Shown in pieces: positions 59,746 through 64,000 of a stretch of DNA of 64,000 nucleotides (positions are counted from its first letter, which is position 1; each line of letters opens with the position of its first letter). The stretch is from an uncultured Dorea sp. (lineage in GTDB: Bacteria; Bacillota; Clostridia; Lachnospirales; Lachnospiraceae): positions 372,001 through 436,000 of the forward strand of contig CAJTVU010000002.1 of the NCBI GenBank assembly GCA_910580235.1, given 5' to 3'. The position numbers and the translations under genes were made by a program. Under the pieces are notes generated by a model. That model saw only the letters and a list, made by a program, of their open reading frames with translations, was not told the DNA's origin and did no database searches.

Positions 59746-59748
59746 ATG

Positions 59749-60348
59749 CTACTCCACTTCTCTCTCCAGATATTCTCTCTCCACCAATTCCCAGATCTCA
59801 TCCCTCCCCTGCTTCGTAAGAGAGGAGAAAGGGATGACCACAGCGCCGGAAGGAAGGCCAAGCCCCTGCCGCACTGCCTTTAGATGCTTCTGTACCTGGC
59901 TTCTTTTAATCTTGTCAAGCTTTGTCGCGATAATGATCGGCCTGTAGCCCTGGGACAAGGCCCACTCATACATCAGCTTGTCGTTGGCAGAGGGATCATG
60001 TCGGATATCGATCAGCAGGAACACCGCTCTTAACTGCTCAGAGCTGTGGAGATACCGCTCGATCAGCCGCCCCCACTCCCTCTTTTCCTTTTCCGACACC
60101 TTTGCATATCCGTAGCCTGGTAAGTCCACCAGATACAGTTCTTCATTGATATTGTAAAAGTTGATCGTCTGCGTCTTCCCTGGAGTCGACGATGTCTTCG
60201 CATAAGACTTCCGGTTCATAAGCCCGTTGATCAGGGAAGACTTCCCTACATTGGATTTCCCTGCGAACGCGATCTCCGGCAGACTGTTCTTTGGCAATGT
60301 GCTTGTAATCCCGCACACTGTCTCCAGGTTCACATTTTTAATTACCAT
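59749..60348 (-). CDS. engB: Ribosome-biogenesis GTPase EngB/YsxC
   Basis: 199 residues from the ATG at 60346-60348 (AAGGTGGGG upstream; the longer frame to 60408 lies within lon). G motifs in order: GKSNVGKSSLING (G1), TPGKTQTINFY (G2), VDLPGYGYAK (G3), ATKLDKI (G4). Needed for large ribosomal subunit assembly. Start lies 20 bases after the lon stop codon; lon-engB order is common in Firmicutes. Confidence 0.95.
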   Translation of the reverse strand: MVIKNVNLETVCGITSTLPKNSLPEIAFAGKSNVGKSSLINGLMNRKSYAKTSSTPGKTQTINFYNINEELYLVDLPGYGYAKVSEKEKREWGRLIERYLHSSEQLRAVFLLIDIRHDPSANDKLMYEWALSQGYRPIIIATKLDKIKRSQVQKHLKAVRQGLGLPSGAVVIPFSSLTKQGRDEIWELVEREYLEREVE

Positions 60349-60367
60349 AATCCCCACCTTGTATGTC

Positions 60368-62728
60368 TTATTTATTCTTGGACTTTGAGCTGCTCCCCTT
60401 CGCCACAAGAGCCGCTTTCAGCACCTCGTCCATATGAGAGGCGGACAGTATCTCCAACCCTTTTGTAATCTCTGAAGACAGCTCTTTCACCGCCGCCTCA
60501 TTTTCCTTCGGAACGATCACAGTCCTGATCCCCGCATTCTTCGCTGCCAGCAGCTTTTCTTTCAGCCCGCCGATCGGGAGCACTCTTCCCCGAAGCGTAA
60601 TCTCTCCGGTCATTGCAACGTCAGAGCGCACCTTCCGCCCCGTAACCGCGGAGATCATTGCTGTCGCCATTGTAATGCCGGCTGAAGGGCCGTCCTTCGG
60701 GACAGCTCCTTCCGGTATATGGATATGGATATCATGTTTCTGGAAGAAATCCTGTTCAATCTTATATTTCCCACTCACAGAACGGATATAGCTGATCCCG
60801 GCTCTGGCCGACTCTTTCATGACGTCGCCCAGCTGCCCCGTCAGCAGGATCTCTCCCTCCCCCGGCATCACGCTGACTTCAATCTGAAGCGTATCTCCGC
60901 CAACGCTTGTCCAGGCCAGCCCGCGCACGATCCCGACTTCACTGCTCTCATTGGCCGGCTGGTATACATAGAGTTCTCTTCCAAGATAGCGTTCTAAGTT
61001 CCCTTCCGTCACATGGATGGACTTCCTGTCCTTTTCCAGTATCTTACGCGCCGATTTCCGGCATATATCCCCGATCTTACGCTCCAGCTGCCTTACCCCG
61101 GCCTCTTTCGTGTAATTCCTGGCTATCTTCCACACCGCCTTCTTGCTGATCGTTATCTGGTCGTCCTTAAGCCCGTGCTTTTTGATCTGCTTCGGTATGA
61201 GATGCTCCATCGCAATATGCATCTTCTCATTCTCTGTGTAGCTGTTGACCTCGATCACTTCCATCCGGTCTAAAAGCGGTTTCGGTATCGTCTGGAGCGT
61301 GTTCGCCGTAGTAATGAACAGTACATCGGACAGATCAAGCGGTACTTCCAGATAGTGGTCGCGGAATTTTACATTCTGCTCACTGTCCAGCACTTCCAGA
61401 AGGGCGGAAAATGTGTCTCCTTTATAGTCATTGCTCACCTTATCTATCTCGTCAAGAAGTATGAGCGGATTCCCGACGCCTGCATATTTCAGGGCGTTAG
61501 CGATGCGCCCCGGCATTGCCCCGACATAAGTCTTTCTATGCCCGCGTATCTCTGCCTCGTCCCGCACGCCCCCCAGGGAGATGCGGACATATGGACGCTC
61601 CAGCGCTTCCGCAAGAGATCTTGCTATAGATGTCTTACCTGTTCCCGGAGGCCCCGCCAGACAGAGGATGGGCGCATCCCCTTTTTTCGTTAGTATACGC
61701 ACCGCCAGATATTCCAGGATCCTCTCCTTCACTTTCTCAAGCCCATAATGATCCCTCTCCAGCACTTCCTCAGCATAGCGGATATCCTGGCGCTCCTCGC
61801 ACATCTTATCCCACGGCATCTCCAGCATCGTCTCTATATAAGTGCGTATGACCCCCATCTCTGCCGGGCTGCTCATCGTATTTTTAAACCGTTTGACTTC
61901 CTTTCGGATCCGGTCTTTTACTTCCTCAGAAGCCTCTAATCCTTCCACCGCCTGCTCAAATTCTTCCGCATCAGACTGCACATGATCCTCTCCCAGCTCT
62001 TCCCGGATCATCTTCATCTCTTCCCGAAGGATGTATTCTTTCTGGTTCTTGTCTACACGGGCTTTAAGCTTTTTCTGGATGTCCTCCTTAATGCCAATGA
62101 TCTGGATCTCATTCACGACTTTAAAAGACACCGCTTCATATCTCCCCAGTACTTCCGGCTCTTCCAGGATCTTCTGCGCCTCGTGGCAGCTCATAGGCAG
62201 ATTGGCGGCAATGATGTCCACCAGCTTCTGCAAAGAGCCTGTCTCCTCTATCTTTACGGCAAGCTCCTTCGAAAGCTTCGGATTCCTTGTCATATATTCT
62301 TTAAAAATGTCCTTAAGCCCTCGCTGCATGGCCGTGTTGCTAAGAGCGTTCCCAAATATCTCTTTGGTGTCCTCGCTCTCTTTATCCGGGATCACCCGAA
62401 TGTCCGCGTGCAGGAAGGGCGTATCTTGAAGGTACTCTATCTCTGCCCTCTTCTCTCCAGTGACAAGGATCCTCCTGACATTTCCATGCACCTTTACGAT
62501 CTGCTTTATCGACGCCACACACCCGATACGGTACACGTCGCCGATCCCCGGATCGTCCGTGTCCGCATCTTTCTGCGCCGTAAGGAATATCTTCTGCTCT
62601 TCCCGCATCGCCCGCTCTACCGCCTGCAGAGACTTCTCCCGGCTCACGTCAAAATGCACGACCTGCTCCGGCAGTACAGTCATCCCTCTAAGCGCCACCA
62701 TAGGCAGGCTCATCATTTCATTTTCCAT
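60368..62728 (-). CDS. lon: ATP-dependent protease Lon (endopeptidase La)
   Basis: 786 residues, standard length. N-terminal LON substrate domain, central AAA+ with Walker A AGPPGTGKTSIARSL and Walker B LILLDEIDKV, and the C-terminal Ser-Lys protease with GPSAGITMATAM (catalytic Ser) and the downstream lysine in GGLKEKLLAAKNAG. Cytosolic quality-control protease. Starts 20 bases downstream of the 66-bp repeat array. Confidence 0.97.
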   Translation of the reverse strand: MENEMMSLPMVALRGMTVLPEQVVHFDVSREKSLQAVERAMREEQKIFLTAQKDADTDDPGIGDVYRIGCVASIKQIVKVHGNVRRILVTGEKRAEIEYLQDTPFLHADIRVIPDKESEDTKEIFGNALSNTAMQRGLKDIFKEYMTRNPKLSKELAVKIEETGSLQKLVDIIAANLPMSCHEAQKILEEPEVLGRYEAVSFKVVNEIQIIGIKEDIQKKLKARVDKNQKEYILREEMKMIREELGEDHVQSDAEEFEQAVEGLEASEEVKDRIRKEVKRFKNTMSSPAEMGVIRTYIETMLEMPWDKMCEERQDIRYAEEVLERDHYGLEKVKERILEYLAVRILTKKGDAPILCLAGPPGTGKTSIARSLAEALERPYVRISLGGVRDEAEIRGHRKTYVGAMPGRIANALKYAGVGNPLILLDEIDKVSNDYKGDTFSALLEVLDSEQNVKFRDHYLEVPLDLSDVLFITTANTLQTIPKPLLDRMEVIEVNSYTENEKMHIAMEHLIPKQIKKHGLKDDQITISKKAVWKIARNYTKEAGVRQLERKIGDICRKSARKILEKDRKSIHVTEGNLERYLGRELYVYQPANESSEVGIVRGLAWTSVGGDTLQIEVSVMPGEGEILLTGQLGDVMKESARAGISYIRSVSGKYKIEQDFFQKHDIHIHIPEGAVPKDGPSAGITMATAMISAVTGRKVRSDVAMTGEITLRGRVLPIGGLKEKLLAAKNAGIRTVIVPKENEAAVKELSSEITKGLEILSASHMDEVLKAALVAKGSSSKSKNK

Positions 62729-62747
62729 ATATGCTCTCCTGTTTTCC

Positions 62748-62943
62748 GTTTAGGGACGGGGCAGCCTCGGCTTCGCCTACGTTGCCGCTTGCTTCCTACT
62801 GCGCTACGCTTGTGTTTAGGGACGGGGCAGCCTCGGCTTCGCCTACGTTGCCGCTCGTTCTCTACTGCGCTACGCTTGTGTTTAGGGACGGGGCAGCCTC
62901 GGCTTCGCCTACGTTGCCGCCGTCCCTAAAAGACGGGCGCAAT
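62748..62943. repeat. 66-bp tandem repeat (2 full, 1 partial) with foldback ends
   Basis: Units start at 62748, 62814 and 62880, exactly 66 bases apart, each beginning GTTTAGGGACGGGGCAGCC and containing GGCTTCGCCTACGTTGCC and TACTGCGCTACGC. Divergence is confined to a few bases. The third unit stops early and is followed by CCGTCCCTAAA, the reverse complement of its first bases, so it can fold into a long hairpin. It fills the clpX-lon gap; not coding for a plausible product. Confidence 0.9.
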
Positions 62944-62970
62944 TTGCCCTTGCACCCGCCTCATGAAAAA

Positions 62971-64000
62971 TTATGCACTTTCTGTTTCAACGGATGTGCG
63001 CTCACATTCCGGCCCTTGTTTGCCCCTTACTGTCTCTGCCGTAATACGGCATGTTTTTAATGTATCGTCCGACGGCGCATGGTACATGATGTCCATCATC
63101 ACGCTCTCCATAATCGCCCGAAGCCCTCTGGCGCCTGTCTTCCTCTTCAGGGAGATGTCCGCCACCTCACTAAGCGCCTCCTTGTCGAATATAAGCTCTA
63201 CCCCGTCCAGCTCCAACATCTTCTCGTACTGCTTCACAATCGCATTCTTAGGCTCTGTGAGGATGCGTAACAGCGCATTCTTATCCAACATCTCAAGCGC
63301 CACGGTGACAGGGACGCGCCCTACCAGCTCCGGGATCAGCCCAAACTTCACCAGATCTTGCGGCAGCACTTGTCTTAACAATTTATCCACGTCATTCTCG
63401 TGCTTTCCCGCGATCTCGGCGTTAAATCCGATGGACTTCCGATCGATCCGCTTTTCAATGATCTTGTCGATCCCTTCAAATGCTCCTCCGCAGATGAAGA
63501 GGATATTCGTCGTATCTATCTGCAGCAGCTCCTGATGGGGATGCTTCCTGCCTCCCTGGGGCGGGACATTCGCCACAGTCCCTTCTACGATCTTGAGAAG
63601 AGCCTGCTGCACGCCTTCCCCTGACACATCCCGCGTGATAGACGGATTTTCCGATTTCCTTGTAATCTTGTCGATCTCATCAATATAAATGATACCATAT
63701 TCTGCACGCTCAATATCTCCGTCTGCCGCTTGTATGATCTTCAGAAGGATGTTCTCTACATCCTCCCCCACATATCCGGCTTCAGTAAGGGCAGTCGCAT
63801 CCGCTATCGCAAAAGGTACGTTCAATATCTTCGCCAGCGATTGTGCCAGAAGCGTCTTTCCGCATCCGGTCGGGCCGAGCATCAGAATGTTGCTCTTATG
63901 AAGCTCCACATCTAAATCTCTCTGTGCCATAATCCGCTTATAATGATTGTAGACTGCGACCGAAAGCACCTTCTTAGCGTCCTCCTGGCCGATGACATAC
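62971..64000 (-). CDS. clpX: ATP-dependent protease ATPase subunit ClpX (5' end beyond window)
   Basis: 343 residues seen; the frame is open to the right edge (YVIGQEDAKKVLSVAVYNHY). AAA+ motifs LMLGPTGCGKTLLAQSLA and IIYIDEIDKITRK, the pore-loop AGYVGEDVENIL and the sensor region GARGLRAIMESVMMDIMY. The N-terminal zinc-binding domain lies outside. Works with ClpP to unfold and degrade tagged proteins. Order clpX-lon-engB is usual in Firmicutes. Confidence 0.95.
   Translation of the reverse strand, partial: YVIGQEDAKKVLSVAVYNHYKRIMAQRDLDVELHKSNILMLGPTGCGKTLLAQSLAKILNVPFAIADATALTEAGYVGEDVENILLKIIQAADGDIERAEYGIIYIDEIDKITRKSENPSITRDVSGEGVQQALLKIVEGTVANVPPQGGRKHPHQELLQIDTTNILFICGGAFEGIDKIIEKRIDRKSIGFNAEIAGKHENDVDKLLRQVLPQDLVKFGLIPELVGRVPVTVALEMLDKNALLRILTEPKNAIVKQYEKMLELDGVELIFDKEALSEVADISLKRKTGARGLRAIMESVMMDIMYHAPSDDTLKTCRITAETVRGKQGPECERTSVETESA

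Noticed and set aside
62748..62943. Possible CRISPR array between lon and clpX
   Set aside because: The whole 66-base unit is repeated with no variable spacers, only two and a half units exist, and no cas gene is near.
62731..63060. Repeat protein with 22-residue units (FRDGAASASPTLP) over the tandem repeat
   Set aside because: The frame is open only because 66 is divisible by three; it overlaps lon and clpX ends and has no start signal.

Overview
The window looks like the chromosome of a Lachnospiraceae-type gut Clostridium. Evidence: Gram-positive ribosome sites (AGGAGG type), an Mbl-type MreB, cdaA preceded by two family-specific membrane proteins, RecD2 plus ComFC, Tn4451-type TnpX/TnpV, and Lachnospiraceae-style sugar-acid operons. 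The genus cannot be fixed from the sequence alone.

Layout. (1) 1-11.2 kb is core chromosome, all on the minus strand: uvrB-uvrA, an mreB/mbl homologue, recD2-comFC, two membrane proteins and cdaA (cut by the left edge). (2) 11.2-39.8 kb is a large accessory region lying directly upstream of uvrB. It is built from nested and tandem insertions. The first 250-430 bp of uvrB with its palindromic SOS-like promoter recur at 31.39 kb and 35.09 kb, and the promoter alone recurs at 39.72 kb. The two coding copies break at the same place in the uvrB coding sequence, so uvrB looks like the attachment site of a family of elements that each bring a replacement uvrB 5' end. Their cargo is mostly phage-defence genes: a RloB pair, an OLD-type nuclease, a DUF1016 nuclease, two RhuM genes and an unknown PD-(D/E)XK-like protein. 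Most are broken. (3) Inside the first element are remains of a conjugative element (parA fragment, a primase-type ATPase, small ORFs). Its parA is cut by a Tn4451-like transposon (tnpX-tnpV), and tnpX is in turn cut by an 11.7-kb island at 17727-29448 with imperfect terminal inverted repeats and a 2-bp GA/TC duplication. (4) That island is the best candidate for an undescribed system. Eleven tightly packed genes (28113 to 19304) combine AdaA-AlkA, a separate Ada zinc domain, two methylguanine methyltransferases, an alkyltransferase-like protein, Tag, two radical-SAM-type proteins (DUF1848, DUF5131), a double 4Fe-4S protein and two PLP enzymes. A second unit carries a monooxygenase-fold protein and a methyltransferase, and a divergent AraC regulator sits at the head.

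(5) 40.0-45.4 kb holds a cation/proton antiporter with a ClC chloride transporter (plus strand), a DUF4241 protein and a MATE exporter. (6) 45.6-57.9 kb is a four-carbon sugar-acid utilisation locus: PdxA2, a four-carbon acid sugar kinase and a cyclase-family hydrolase; a PrpR-N regulator with a degenerate AAA module; then two zinc dehydrogenases and an ABC importer whose ATPase is fused to a permease. (7) 58.1-64 kb returns to core genes: a GNAT enzyme, an AI-2E family permease, engB, lon and clpX (cut by the right edge), with a 66-bp tandem repeat between lon and clpX.

All calls come from reading the sequence and translations. No database search was run. Family names rest on recognised motifs; functions of the island and of the element family are inference.
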